Shown here: one piece after another, positions 10,455 to 18,337 of the stretch
How positions within the stretch are numbered: the first letter of the stretch is position 1
Layout of the letters: every line of letters starts with the position of its first letter
NCBI GenBank assembly: GCA_032160545.1
Contig: JAVHVN010000044.1
Span: 1-64,000, forward strand
DNA: 64,000 bases
Source: DATGFB01 sp032160545
GTDB lineage: Bacteria > Actinomycetota > Actinomycetes > Mycobacteriales > Jatrophihabitantaceae
Direction: 5' to 3'
The notes under the pieces: generated by a model
Told to the model about the DNA's origin: nothing
What the model saw: only the letters and a program-made list of their open reading frames with translations
The model's database searches: none
Translations under genes and position numbers: made by a program

Positions 10455-11264
10455 TCAGCTGTCGGCGAACAGGCGGGCCAGCGCTCCGATACGCCGGTAC
10501 TGGGCGGCCCGCTCGGCCGCCTCCTGCTCGGCCTGCGAGCGGCCGAGCGCTGCCAGCAGCAGCGCCTTGGTCTCGGCTGCGGCGTCGCGGTCGATGGCGA
10601 GCAAGGCGGTCACGGTGCGGGCAACGGCAGCGTCCAGGTCCTCGACCGGGACGACCGCCGACGCGATGCCGATGCGCAATGCCTCCGCCGCGCCCACCCG
10701 GCGGCCGGTCAGGCATATCTCGGCGGCCCGCGAGTACCCGACCAGGTCGACGAGGCGCTTCGTGCCACCGAGATCCGGGACCAGCCCGAGCGTCGGCTCG
10801 GCCATCGCGAACAGGGCGTCGTCGGCGGCGATCCGCAGGTCGGTTCCCAGCGCGAGCTGGAATCCCCCGCCTATCGCATGGCCCTGGACCGCCGCGATCG
10901 TCACCAGGTCCGGCCGTGACGTCCAGTCGAACGCGCGCTGCCACTGCGCGATCTTCGCGGTCGCGTCGTCCTGCGAGAGCTGGGCGAGGGCGAGCAGCCC
11001 CGGAACCCCAGGGATGCCCTCGGGCGCGAACATCGCCCGATCGAGCCCCGCGGAGAACGCACGTCCAGCACCACGCAGGACGACGATGCGCACCGAGGCG
11101 GGCAGGCCGTCCGCGACCGAGACGAGCGCATCCCACGTGTGTGGCGTCTGCGCGTTGAGCCGCTCGGGGCGGTTGAGCGTGAGCGTGGCGACCTGGTCGG
11201 AGACGGTGACGTCGAAGCCGGCTTCGGGCGGGACGTCGATCCTGCTCGACTCGGTCGCGGTCAG
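10455..11264 (-). CDS. Enoyl-CoA hydratase/isomerase family protein (CTG start)
   Basis: Crotonase-fold protein acting on an acyl-CoA. In-frame ATG/GTG starts only occur at 11093, which would delete the conserved N-terminus VATLTLNRPERLNAQT. Reading upstream gives an intact domain from CTG at 11264. That codon is 2 nt after the stop of the preceding HTH gene and 8 nt after AAGGGG. The product is 269 residues, a normal family length. The oxyanion segments RGAGRAFSAGLD and HAIGGGFQLALGTD are present, with FAMAEPTLGLVPDLGGT. The substrate is unknown. It resembles the EchA12-type gene that neighbours an ABC-F gene in mycobacteria. Confidence 0.85.
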   Translation of the reverse strand: MTATESSRIDVPPEAGFDVTVSDQVATLTLNRPERLNAQTPHTWDALVSVADGLPASVRIVVLRGAGRAFSAGLDRAMFAPEGIPGVPGLLALAQLSQDDATAKIAQWQRAFDWTSRPDLVTIAAVQGHAIGGGFQLALGTDLRIAADDALFAMAEPTLGLVPDLGGTKRLVDLVGYSRAAEICLTGRRVGAAEALRIGIASAVVPVEDLDAAVARTVTALLAIDRDAAAETKALLLAALGRSQAEQEAAERAAQYRRIGALARLFADS

Positions 11265-11266
11265 CG

Positions 11267-11503
11267 CTACTTCCCCTTCAGTCGGCTCTTCCCGGCGGCG
11301 GCCTTGCCCCGGGTGGCTCCACCGCGACCCCGCAGGGTCACGCCGGATTCCGACAGTACCCGGTGTACGAAGCCGTACGAGCGGCCACTGCTGTCGGCCA
11401 GTTCTCGGATGCTCCGGCCCTTGTCGTATTGCTTACGCAGGTCGCCGGCGAGCTTGGTTCGCTCAGTCCCGACGATGCGGGCGCCCTTCTTCAACGCAGC
11501 CAT
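11267..11503 (-). CDS. Small helix-turn-helix protein
   Basis: 78-residue basic protein. Residues about 15-60 form a predicted HTH (LAGDLRKQYDKGRSIREL followed by ADSSGRSYGFVHRVL), and the C-terminus is a Lys/Arg/Gly/Ala-rich tail, suggesting nucleic-acid binding. ATG at 11503 was chosen because GGAGGG lies 7 nt upstream; ATG at 11518 would put this ribosome site inside the gene. It is encoded between the ABC-F gene and the enoyl-CoA hydratase gene and is translationally linked to the latter (2-nt gap). A small regulator occupies the same spot in mycobacterial genomes as I recall. Target unknown. Confidence 0.8.
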   Translation of the reverse strand: MAALKKGARIVGTERTKLAGDLRKQYDKGRSIRELADSSGRSYGFVHRVLSESGVTLRGRGGATRGKAAAGKSRLKGK

Positions 11504-11527
11504 GACCGCGCCCTCCATCCCCCTCGG

Positions 11528-11542
11528 TGCACTGCAAGTGCA
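11528..11542. promoter_or_regulatory. Inverted repeat upstream of the small HTH gene
   Basis: TGCACT-GCA-AGTGCA, a perfect 6-bp inverted repeat with 3-bp centre, 25 bp upstream of the HTH start codon. This is a plausible autoregulatory operator, but no experimental or comparative support is available here. The rest of 11504-11717 shows no gene. Confidence 0.4.
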
Positions 11543-11717
11543 GAGGCCGACTGTCAATTCAGCGGCAGCCGATTCGTACAGCGATGCCGAGGGGACCCGC
11601 AAGATCGTTCGGACTCGATTGCGCCGGGGTACACAGCCTTACGTCAGCTTTACAGCCAGTTTGCGGCGGTACGAACAGCGCGCGACCCGGCTATGGCGTG
11701 CCACGACAGGAACGGCA

Positions 11718-13337
11718 TCAGGCCAGGGCGATCAGGTCGGCGAAGTCGGGGTTCCAGGTGTCCTCGACGCCGTCGGGCAGCAGGATCACCTTGTCAGGGG
11801 TGAGCGCGTCGACGGCGCCCTCGTCGTGCGTGACCAGCACGATGGCGCCGGCATACGTATGCAAGGCGTCGAGGACCTGCTCCCGGCTCACCGGGTCCAG
11901 GTTGTTCGTGGGTTCGTCGAGCAGCAAAACGTTGGCCGAGCTCGTGACGAGCATCGCCAGCGCGAGCCGCGTCTTCTCGCCACCGGACAGCACGCCCGCG
12001 GGTTTGTCGACGTCGTCGCCGGAGAACAGGAACGCGCCGAGGATCTTGCGCAACTCGGTATCCGTCAGATCGGACCGGCCGACCGAACTCGCTGACGTCC
12101 GCATGTTCTCGAGGATCGTGCGGTCGTGGTCGAGGGTCTCGTGCTCCTGCGCGTAGTAGCCGAGGCGGAGCCCGTGACCGGGCGTCACCGCACCGGTGTC
12201 GGGCGCTTCGACACCTGCCAGCAGCCGCAGCAGGGTGGTCTTGCCCGCACCGTTCAGGCCCAGGACGACCACGCGCGCACCGCGGTCGACCGCGAGGTCG
12301 ACGTCGGCGAACACCTCGAGCGAGCCGTAGGACTTCGACAGCCCTTCGGCCGTGAGCGGCGTTCGGCCGCAGGGCGCCGGGGCGGGAAACCGCAGCCGCG
12401 CCACCTTGTCATGCGCGCGCACCTCGGCCAGACCGGACGCGAGCGCGGCGGCCCGGCGATCCATCTGGTGGGCGGCGCGCGCCTTCGTCGCCTTGGCGCG
12501 CATCTTGTCGGCCTGCGCCTTCAGCGTCTCGATCTTGCGTTCAGCGTTGGCCCGTTCGCGGTGGCGCCGTCGCTCGTCGGTCTCGCGCTGCTGCAGGTAG
12601 GCCTTCCACCCGACGTTGTAGAGGTCCAGCGCCGCTCGGTTGGCATCGAGGTACCAGACCTTGTTGATGACCGCATCGAGTAGTTCGACGTCGTGGCTGA
12701 TCAACACCAGGCCGCCCGTGTGCTGCCGCAGGAAGCCACGCAGCCAGGTGATCGAGTCGGCGTCGAGGTGGTTCGTCGGCTCGTCGAGCAGCAGCGTGGT
12801 GGGCTCGGCTCCGGAGTCGGCGAACAGGATGCGGGCGAGTTCGACGCGCCGACGCTGGCCGCCGGAGAGCGTCTCGAGGGTCTGGGCGAGCACGCGGTCG
12901 GGAAGGCCGAGGTTCGCGCAGATGCGCGCGGCCTCGCTCTCGGCGGCGTAACCGCCCAGCGTCGAGAAGCGGTCCTCGAGATTGCCGTACCGGGTCACCA
13001 GTGACGCGTCGTCGGGCCGCTCGGCGAGCTGCACCTGCACCTTGGCGATGTCGGTGACGAGCGTGTCGAGGCCGCGGGCCGACAGCACTCGATCCCGCGC
13101 GGTGATGTGCAGGTCGCCGGTGCGAGGGTCCTGGGACAGGTAGCCGACCGGCCCACGCCGGTCGAGCTCGCCACCGTGCGGCAACGCCTCACCGGCGAGC
13201 ACGCGCAGGCTTGTGGTCTTGCCGGCGCCGTTACGGCCGACCAGGCCGATACGGTCACCGGGCTGGACGCGCAACGTCGTGGGTTCGAGCAGGATGCGCG
13301 CCCCAGCACGCAGCTCGAGGTCGGTGGCCGTGATCAT
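11718..13337 (-). CDS. ABC-F family ATPase (ribosome-associated type)
   Basis: 539-residue soluble protein with two ABC ATPase domains and no membrane segments, the ABC-F layout. Domain 1 has Walker A GRNGAGKTT, signature LSGGQRRRVELARIL and Walker B LLLDEPTNHLD. Domain 2 has GLNGAGKTT, LSGGEKTRLALAML and LLLDEPTNNLD. Between them lies the charged P-site-tRNA-interaction linker (RETDERRRHRERANAERKIE). Members act on the ribosome E-site as translation factors or antibiotic-protection proteins; which applies here is not clear. The short linker and housekeeping position favour a translation factor. Confidence 0.92.
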   Translation of the reverse strand: MITATDLELRAGARILLEPTTLRVQPGDRIGLVGRNGAGKTTSLRVLAGEALPHGGELDRRGPVGYLSQDPRTGDLHITARDRVLSARGLDTLVTDIAKVQVQLAERPDDASLVTRYGNLEDRFSTLGGYAAESEAARICANLGLPDRVLAQTLETLSGGQRRRVELARILFADSGAEPTTLLLDEPTNHLDADSITWLRGFLRQHTGGLVLISHDVELLDAVINKVWYLDANRAALDLYNVGWKAYLQQRETDERRRHRERANAERKIETLKAQADKMRAKATKARAAHQMDRRAAALASGLAEVRAHDKVARLRFPAPAPCGRTPLTAEGLSKSYGSLEVFADVDLAVDRGARVVVLGLNGAGKTTLLRLLAGVEAPDTGAVTPGHGLRLGYYAQEHETLDHDRTILENMRTSASSVGRSDLTDTELRKILGAFLFSGDDVDKPAGVLSGGEKTRLALAMLVTSSANVLLLDEPTNNLDPVSREQVLDALHTYAGAIVLVTHDEGAVDALTPDKVILLPDGVEDTWNPDFADLIALA

Positions 13338-13345
13338 CTGGTCCC

Positions 13346-13351
13346 ATTCTA
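13346..13351 (-). promoter_or_regulatory. -10 hexamer of the ABC-F gene
   Basis: Minus-strand TAGAAT ends 8 nt before the ATG at 13337 and no convincing ribosome site intervenes, fitting a leaderless or nearly leaderless mRNA. Confidence 0.5.
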
Positions 13352-13387
13352 CCGGCGGATGAACACCCGAATCGGTTCGTGGGCAGG

Positions 13388-13992
13388 ATGACCGGCGTGC
13401 AGTACAACGACGACGCCCAGCTCGACACCTCCGGGGGTGCAGGACGCCCGTGGCGGTGGCGGTTCGGTGGGCTGCCCGGAGGTGGACGGTCGGGAGCGTT
13501 CTACTGCCCGGCGGACCAGCGGGTGTACCTCGATCTCAGCTTCTACGACGACCTCAAGCAGCAGTTCGGCGCCGAGGGTGGCCTGTTCGTCGACGCCTAC
13601 GTGCTGGCGCACGAGTACGGCCACCATGTGCAGGACCTGCTCGGCATCGAGGCGAAGGTGCGCACCCGCCCAGGGACCGACGTCCGATTCCGTCCGCCTC
13701 GAACTCCAGGCGAATTGCTTCGCGGGGGTCTGGGCGAACCACGCGACCACCGTTCCCGACGACACCGGCACCGCTCATCACCACGCTGACGCAGGACGAC
13801 ATCAACCGCGCGCTCGATACTGCGGGGCGCGTCGGCGACGATTACATCCAGAAAGATCTCGGGAACGGCCGGATCGACCAGAAGGCCTTCACCCACGGGA
13901 CGTCGGCGCAACGCCAGCGGTGGTTCACAAGCGGCTACGGATCCGGCGACCCCAAGGCCTGCGACACGTTCGCGGCAGCCACCCTCGACTGA
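13388..13992 (+). pseudogene. Decayed neutral zinc metallopeptidase (YpfJ family)
   Basis: Remnant of a membrane-anchored zinc peptidase of about 290 residues. Recognisable pieces are spread over three frames: MTGVQYNDDAQLDTS, then VQDARGGGG after a shift at the G5 run 13433-13437. Next, in the first frame, come FYCPADQRVYLDLSFYDDL and the zinc motif AHEYGHHVQ. Then SDSVRLELQANCFAGVWA follows a shift near 13683, and LTQDDINRALDTAGRVGDD to FTHGTSAQRQRWFTSG follows another near 13771. The membrane segment and following region (about 100 residues) are missing. Several shifts plus an internal deletion indicate a true pseudogene rather than a single sequencing error; neighbouring genes are intact. 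Confidence 0.85.
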
Positions 13993-13996
13993 CGGT

Positions 13997-14290
13997 TCAG
14001 GCCGCGACGGGCGCCTGCAGGTCGCGGCGACGTGCGGCGACGAAGCCGCCACCGGGGAGGACCGACTCGGCGAGCACCAGCAGTGTCGTGCGGGTGTCCC
14101 AGCCGACGCGACGCCGCACGTCCAGTGCGAGCAGGACGTAGCCGAGGAACAGCACGCCGTGAATCGGGCCGAGGACGTGCACGCCACCGGCGTTGCCGGC
14201 CGCGTACTTCACAACGGTCGCGACTATGAGCGCGAGCCACGACAGCGCCTCGGCGATCGCCACGCCTCGGAACCAGGCGACCGTCGGCAT
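13997..14290 (-). CDS. DUF3817 family membrane protein
   Basis: 97-residue integral membrane protein with about three hydrophobic segments and the family core PIHGVLFLGYVLLALDVRRR. The ATG at 14290 overlaps the stop of the DUF59 gene (TGATG), so it is translated as the last cistron of the suf operon. A longer open frame exists upstream but would run into sufT. Function of DUF3817 is unknown; its link to Fe-S assembly is positional only. Confidence 0.8.
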   Translation of the reverse strand: MPTVAWFRGVAIAEALSWLALIVATVVKYAAGNAGGVHVLGPIHGVLFLGYVLLALDVRRRVGWDTRTTLLVLAESVLPGGGFVAARRRDLQAPVAA

Positions 14291-14655
14291 CAGACGTTGA
14301 AACCGAGGGCGCGCAGCTGCTCGCGGCCTTCGTCGGTGATCTTGTCCGGCCCCCACGGTGGCATCCAGACCCAGTTGATGCGGATCTCGGAGGCAAGCGG
14401 CTTCGGACCGCCCGTGAGAGCGGCGTTCGCCTGGTCCTCGATGACGTCCGTCAGTGGGCAGGCGGCGGAGGTCAGCGTCATGTCGAGTGTGACCACCGGG
14501 GCGGGCTCGGCCGCCTCGATGTGGACGTCGTACACGAGACCGAGATCGACGACATTGATGCCGAGTTCGGGGTCGACGACATCACGCATCGCCTCGTCGA
14601 TGTCGTCGCGCGACGGCAGGGCCGCCTGCGGTGCTGAGGTGTCGGGTGCGGTCAT
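14290..14655 (-). CDS. sufT: DUF59/MIP18 family Fe-S maturation factor (SufT-like)
   Basis: 121-residue PaaD/MIP18-type protein that helps mature Fe-S proteins, acting after the SUF scaffold. Visible family features are VVDPELGINVVDLGLVYDV and the conserved cysteine in LTSAACPLTDVIEDQ. The ATG overlaps the sufU stop by 4 nt (ATGA). It matches the actinobacterial sufU-sufT order. A much longer open frame extends upstream but lacks homology and overlaps sufU. Confidence 0.9.
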   Translation of the reverse strand: MTAPDTSAPQAALPSRDDIDEAMRDVVDPELGINVVDLGLVYDVHIEAAEPAPVVTLDMTLTSAACPLTDVIEDQANAALTGGPKPLASEIRINWVWMPPWGPDKITDEGREQLRALGFNV

Positions 14656-15125
14656 GACTGCTCTCCTGTTGCGTCGGTCGCGCCTGCTTCTGCCACAGCG
14701 CTCTTCATGGCCATCCAGCCGAGCAGCGCGCACTTGACCCGTGCCGGGTACTTCGAGACACCCTCGAACGCGACTGCGTCGTCGAGTTCGTCCTCGTCGG
14801 CGTCGGTGAGTTCGGCCTGCCCCCGGGACTGCATCAGGGTCAGGAACTTCTCTTGCAGGGCCAGCGCCTCGCCGACCGGCTTGCCGACGACCAGCTCGCT
14901 CATCACCGAGGTCGAGGCCTGGCTGATCGAGCAACCCTCACCCGTCCAGCCCAGGTCGGCGATCCGGCCGTCGGCCAGCGTCACCCGCAGTGTCACCTCG
15001 TCGCCGCACGTGGGGTTCACGTGATGGACCTCGGCGTCGAAGTCGTCCGGGAGCCCGTGATGCTGCGGGTGCTTGTAGTGGTCGAGGATGATCTGCTGGT
15101 ACATCGAGTCCATCGAGACGGTCAT
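14652..15125 (-). CDS. sufU: Zn-dependent sulfurtransferase SufU
   Basis: 157-residue IscU-like protein that accepts persulfide sulfur from SufS and passes it to SufBCD. The three zinc-ligand cysteines are in NPTCGDEV, GEGCSISQAS and RVKCALLGW; the spacer between the second and third is of SufU rather than IscU type. ATG at 15125 overlaps the sufS stop by 4 nt. Two further in-frame Met codons close by (SMDSMYQQ) make the exact start slightly uncertain. Confidence 0.94.
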   Translation of the reverse strand: MTVSMDSMYQQIILDHYKHPQHHGLPDDFDAEVHHVNPTCGDEVTLRVTLADGRIADLGWTGEGCSISQASTSVMSELVVGKPVGEALALQEKFLTLMQSRGQAELTDADEDELDDAVAFEGVSKYPARVKCALLGWMAMKSAVAEAGATDATGEQS

Positions 15126-16378
15126 CCGCCGAACACCTCCCGAACGTTCCGCAGTCCCGCGACAAGGGCGTCGACCTCGGCCGTGGTCGTGTAGATGCCG
15201 AACGACGCGCGCGTCGTCGCCGCGATGCCGTAACGCACGCAGACCGGCCGCGCGCAGTGGTGGCCCGCGCGCACGGCGATGCCCCGCTCGTCGAGCAGCT
15301 GCGCCACGTCGTGCGGGTGGATGCCGCGTTGGGTGAACGCGATCGTCGCGCCACGCTGTTCGGCGGTGTCGGGCCCGATGACCTGCAAACCCTCGACACC
15401 GTGGAGCCGCTCGAGCGCGTACTCGACCAGCTCGTGCTCGTGCGCCGCGATGTCCTGCATGCCGAGCGCGCTGACGTAGTCGATCGCAGCGGCGAGCCCG
15501 ACCGCCTGGGCGATCATGGGCGTCCCGGCCTCGAAGCGGTGCGGCGGCGCGGCGAAAGTGGTGCCGGTCATGTCGACGGTCTCGATCATCTCGCCGCCGC
15601 CGAGGAACGGGGGCAGCTCTGCGAGCAGCTCGTAGCGGCCCCACAGCACGCCCACCCCGGTGGGTCCGTAGAGCTTGTGGCCGGTGAACGCCAGGAAGTC
15701 GACGCCGAGGTCCTGCACGTCGAGCGGCAGATGCGGCGCGGACTGTGACGCGTCGAGCACGCTGAGCGCGCCGACCTCGCGGGCTCGCGCTGCGATGCGC
15801 TGAACCGGGTTGATCGTGCCGAGCGCGTTCGACTGGTGGACGAACGCCACCACCTTCGTCCGTTCGCCGATGATCTCGCCGATGGACGACTCGACCAGCC
15901 GCCCGTCGTCGCCGATAGGCAGCCAGCGGAACGTCGCGCCGGTGCGCTGCGCGAGCAGCTGCCATGGCACCAGGTTGCTGTGGTGCTCCATCTCGGTCGC
16001 GACGATCTCGTCGCCCGGGCCGAGGCGGAACCGCTCGGCGCCTGGGAAGGTGGTTGCGTTCGAGAGCGTGTAAGCGACCAGGTTGAGCGCCTCGGACGAG
16101 TTCTTGGTGAAGACGACCTCTTCGCGGCGCGGTGCGTTGATGAACCGCGCCACTGTGTCGCGGGCGTTCTCGAACGCGGTCGTGGCCTCGGAGCCGAGCG
16201 TGTGCACGGCTCTGGCCACGTTGGCATTGTGCCGAGCGTAGAAGTCCGTCAGTGTGTCCAGGACGACCTGCGGCTTCTGCGAGGTGTTGGCGCTGTCGAG
16301 GTACACGAGCGGAACGCCGTGCACCTCACGCGCCAGGATCGGGAAATCCTTGCGGACCGCCTCCACGTCGAAGCTCAT
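15122..16378 (-). CDS. sufS: Cysteine desulfurase SufS
   Basis: PLP enzyme releasing sulfur from cysteine for Fe-S cluster assembly. 418 residues, class V aminotransferase fold. The PLP lysine is in FTGHKLYGPTGVG; the catalytic cysteine loop is HHCARPVCVRYG near residue 375. The ATG at 16378 (SFDVEAVRKDFPIL) was chosen over an upstream in-frame start inside sufC. Its start lies 13 bp after the sufC stop and its stop overlaps sufU. Confidence 0.96.
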   Translation of the reverse strand: MSFDVEAVRKDFPILAREVHGVPLVYLDSANTSQKPQVVLDTLTDFYARHNANVARAVHTLGSEATTAFENARDTVARFINAPRREEVVFTKNSSEALNLVAYTLSNATTFPGAERFRLGPGDEIVATEMEHHSNLVPWQLLAQRTGATFRWLPIGDDGRLVESSIGEIIGERTKVVAFVHQSNALGTINPVQRIAARAREVGALSVLDASQSAPHLPLDVQDLGVDFLAFTGHKLYGPTGVGVLWGRYELLAELPPFLGGGEMIETVDMTGTTFAAPPHRFEAGTPMIAQAVGLAAAIDYVSALGMQDIAAHEHELVEYALERLHGVEGLQVIGPDTAEQRGATIAFTQRGIHPHDVAQLLDERGIAVRAGHHCARPVCVRYGIAATTRASFGIYTTTAEVDALVAGLRNVREVFGG

Positions 16379-16391
16379 CGTCGTTCCTCGC

Positions 16392-17168
16392 TCAGGCGCT
16401 CGCGGTCTCGTTGACGCCGAACCGGGCGTAACCCTCGGACTCGAGCCGGTCGGCCAGTTCGGAGCCGCCCGACTCGACGATGCGGCCGTCGAAGAAGACA
16501 TGGACGAAGTCGGGCCGGATGTAGCGCAGGATCCGCGTGTAGTGCGTGATCAGCAGTGTGCCGACGCCGGTCTCGCGGACTCGGTTCACGCCTTCGCTGA
16601 CGACACGCAGCGCGTCGACGTCGAGGCCTGAATCGGTTTCGTCCAGGATCGCGATCTTCGGCTTCAGCAGCTCGAGCTGAAGGATCTCGTTGCGCTTCTT
16701 CTCACCGCCGGAGAAACCCTCGTTGACGCTGCGCTCGGCGAACGACTTGTCCATGCCGAGGGCGTCCATGGCGGTGCCGACCTCCTTGACCCAGGTGCGC
16801 AGCTTCGGAGCCTCGCCGCGCACCGCCGTGGCGGCCGTCCGCAGGAAGTTGGACACCGACACGCCGGGCACTTCAACCGGGTACTGCATCGCGAGGAAGA
16901 GACCGGCGCGGGCGCGCGCGTCGACGGTCATCGCCAGCACGTCAGCTCCGTCGAGCAGCACCGTGCCCTTGGTGACCGTGTACTTGGGATGGCCCGCGAT
17001 CGAGTAGGCCAGCGTCGACTTGCCCGAGCCGTTGGGACCCATGATCGCGTGCGTCTCGCCGGACGACACGCTGAGGTCGACGCCCTTCAAGATCTCGGTC
17101 GCACTGCCGGCGTCGGTGGTGCCGTCACCGACCGTGACGTGCAGGTCGCGGATCTCGAGGGTGCTCAC
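16392..17168 (-). CDS. sufC: Fe-S assembly ATPase SufC
   Basis: 258-residue cytosolic ABC-type ATPase of the SufBC2D scaffold. Walker A GPNGSGKSTLAYS, signature FSGGEKKRNEILQ and Walker B IAILDETDSGLD are present, the last with the SufC-type DETDSG instead of DEPT. GTG start overlaps the sufD stop by 4 nt. ATP binding drives SufB/SufD rearrangement that exposes the cluster-assembly site. Confidence 0.96.
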   Translation of the reverse strand: MSTLEIRDLHVTVGDGTTDAGSATEILKGVDLSVSSGETHAIMGPNGSGKSTLAYSIAGHPKYTVTKGTVLLDGADVLAMTVDARARAGLFLAMQYPVEVPGVSVSNFLRTAATAVRGEAPKLRTWVKEVGTAMDALGMDKSFAERSVNEGFSGGEKKRNEILQLELLKPKIAILDETDSGLDVDALRVVSEGVNRVRETGVGTLLITHYTRILRYIRPDFVHVFFDGRIVESGGSELADRLESEGYARFGVNETASA

Positions 17169-18337
17169 TGTGATTCCAACTCCAAGTCGTTCGGCGTGAA
17201 GCCCAGCCGGGCTTCGATCGCGGACATGATGCGGTGCTGCAGGTCGGGCACCCCGATGCGTTCGACGACCTCGGCGAAGAAGCCGCGCACCACCAGGCGC
17301 TGAGCTTCATCGGCCTCGATCCCGCGGGACTGCAGGTAGAACATCTGCAGGTCGTCGAATCGTCCCGTGGCGCTCGCGTGCCCCGCGCCGGCGATCTCGC
17401 CGGTCTCGATCTCGAGGTTCGGCACCGAGTCGGCGCGGGCGCCGTCGGAGAGCAACAGGTTGCGGTTCATCTCGTAGGTGTCGGTGCCGACGGCGGACGG
17501 CCGGATGCGGACGTCGCCGATCCACACCGTGCGGGCGCTCGCGCCGAGCAGCGCGTTCTTGTAGAGCACGTCGGACGAGCACTGGGGCTCGTCGTGGTCG
17601 ACGAAAAGCCGGGACTCGAGGTGTTGGCCCTCGCCCGCGAAGGCGACACCGAGCAGCTGCGCCCGGCCGCCCGGCCCCGCGAACCGCACCGTGGGGACGA
17701 TGCGCACGATCGAGCCGCCGAGGTTGACCGAGGTGTGCTGGTACGTGGCGTCGCGGCCCACCCTTGCCGCGTGCGCGGCGAGGTGGATCGCGCCGGGTGC
17801 CCAGTCCTGAACGCTGATGACCTTGAGTTGTGCGCCGTCGCCCACTCGCACTTCGACGTTGGCCGCGACCGTCGCTTCGCCCACGTGGTCCAGCACGATG
17901 ACGCCCTGGCTCTGCGCTGCGGCATCGATGATGACGTGCGCGTCGTTTCGGCCCGGCGAACCGACGACGCGCAGCACCGCCGGCCGGTCGAGGACCGCCC
18001 CGGGCGCGACAGTGACCAGCAGGACGCGCTCGACCTGAGCCATCGCCACCGCGGACACGCGGTCGGCGGGGGTGAGCACCGAGCCGAAGCGCGGGTCTTC
18101 GCGGCCGACGACCGTGACCTCGACACCGTCGGGCAGGTCCTGCTCGAGCCGGATCGAGTTGTCGGGCGTGAACGGGTGGAAGAGTTCGCCGAGCTTGCGA
18201 ACCGGCGTGAACCGCCACTCCTCCTCGCGGCCGCGAGGGACCTCGAAGGCGTCGGGATCGCGGGAGGTGAACCGCTCGGACGGCGAGCCGGTACCGCCCG
18301 CGCCGTGGGTGTGCGGCCGGGTGTCGGTGAGCGTCAC
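17165..18337 (-). CDS. sufD: Fe-S assembly scaffold protein SufD
   Basis: 390-residue beta-helix scaffold partner of SufB. The C-terminal SUF core motif LQMFYLQSRGIEADEAQRLV and GFFAEVVERI are typical. It begins with GTG immediately after the sufB TAA with no gap, and ends overlapping sufC. The N-terminal part is Thr/Gly-rich (DTRPHTHGAGG) and probably disordered. Confidence 0.95.
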   Translation of the reverse strand: MTLTDTRPHTHGAGGTGSPSERFTSRDPDAFEVPRGREEEWRFTPVRKLGELFHPFTPDNSIRLEQDLPDGVEVTVVGREDPRFGSVLTPADRVSAVAMAQVERVLLVTVAPGAVLDRPAVLRVVGSPGRNDAHVIIDAAAQSQGVIVLDHVGEATVAANVEVRVGDGAQLKVISVQDWAPGAIHLAAHAARVGRDATYQHTSVNLGGSIVRIVPTVRFAGPGGRAQLLGVAFAGEGQHLESRLFVDHDEPQCSSDVLYKNALLGASARTVWIGDVRIRPSAVGTDTYEMNRNLLLSDGARADSVPNLEIETGEIAGAGHASATGRFDDLQMFYLQSRGIEADEAQRLVVRGFFAEVVERIGVPDLQHRIMSAIEARLGFTPNDLELESQ

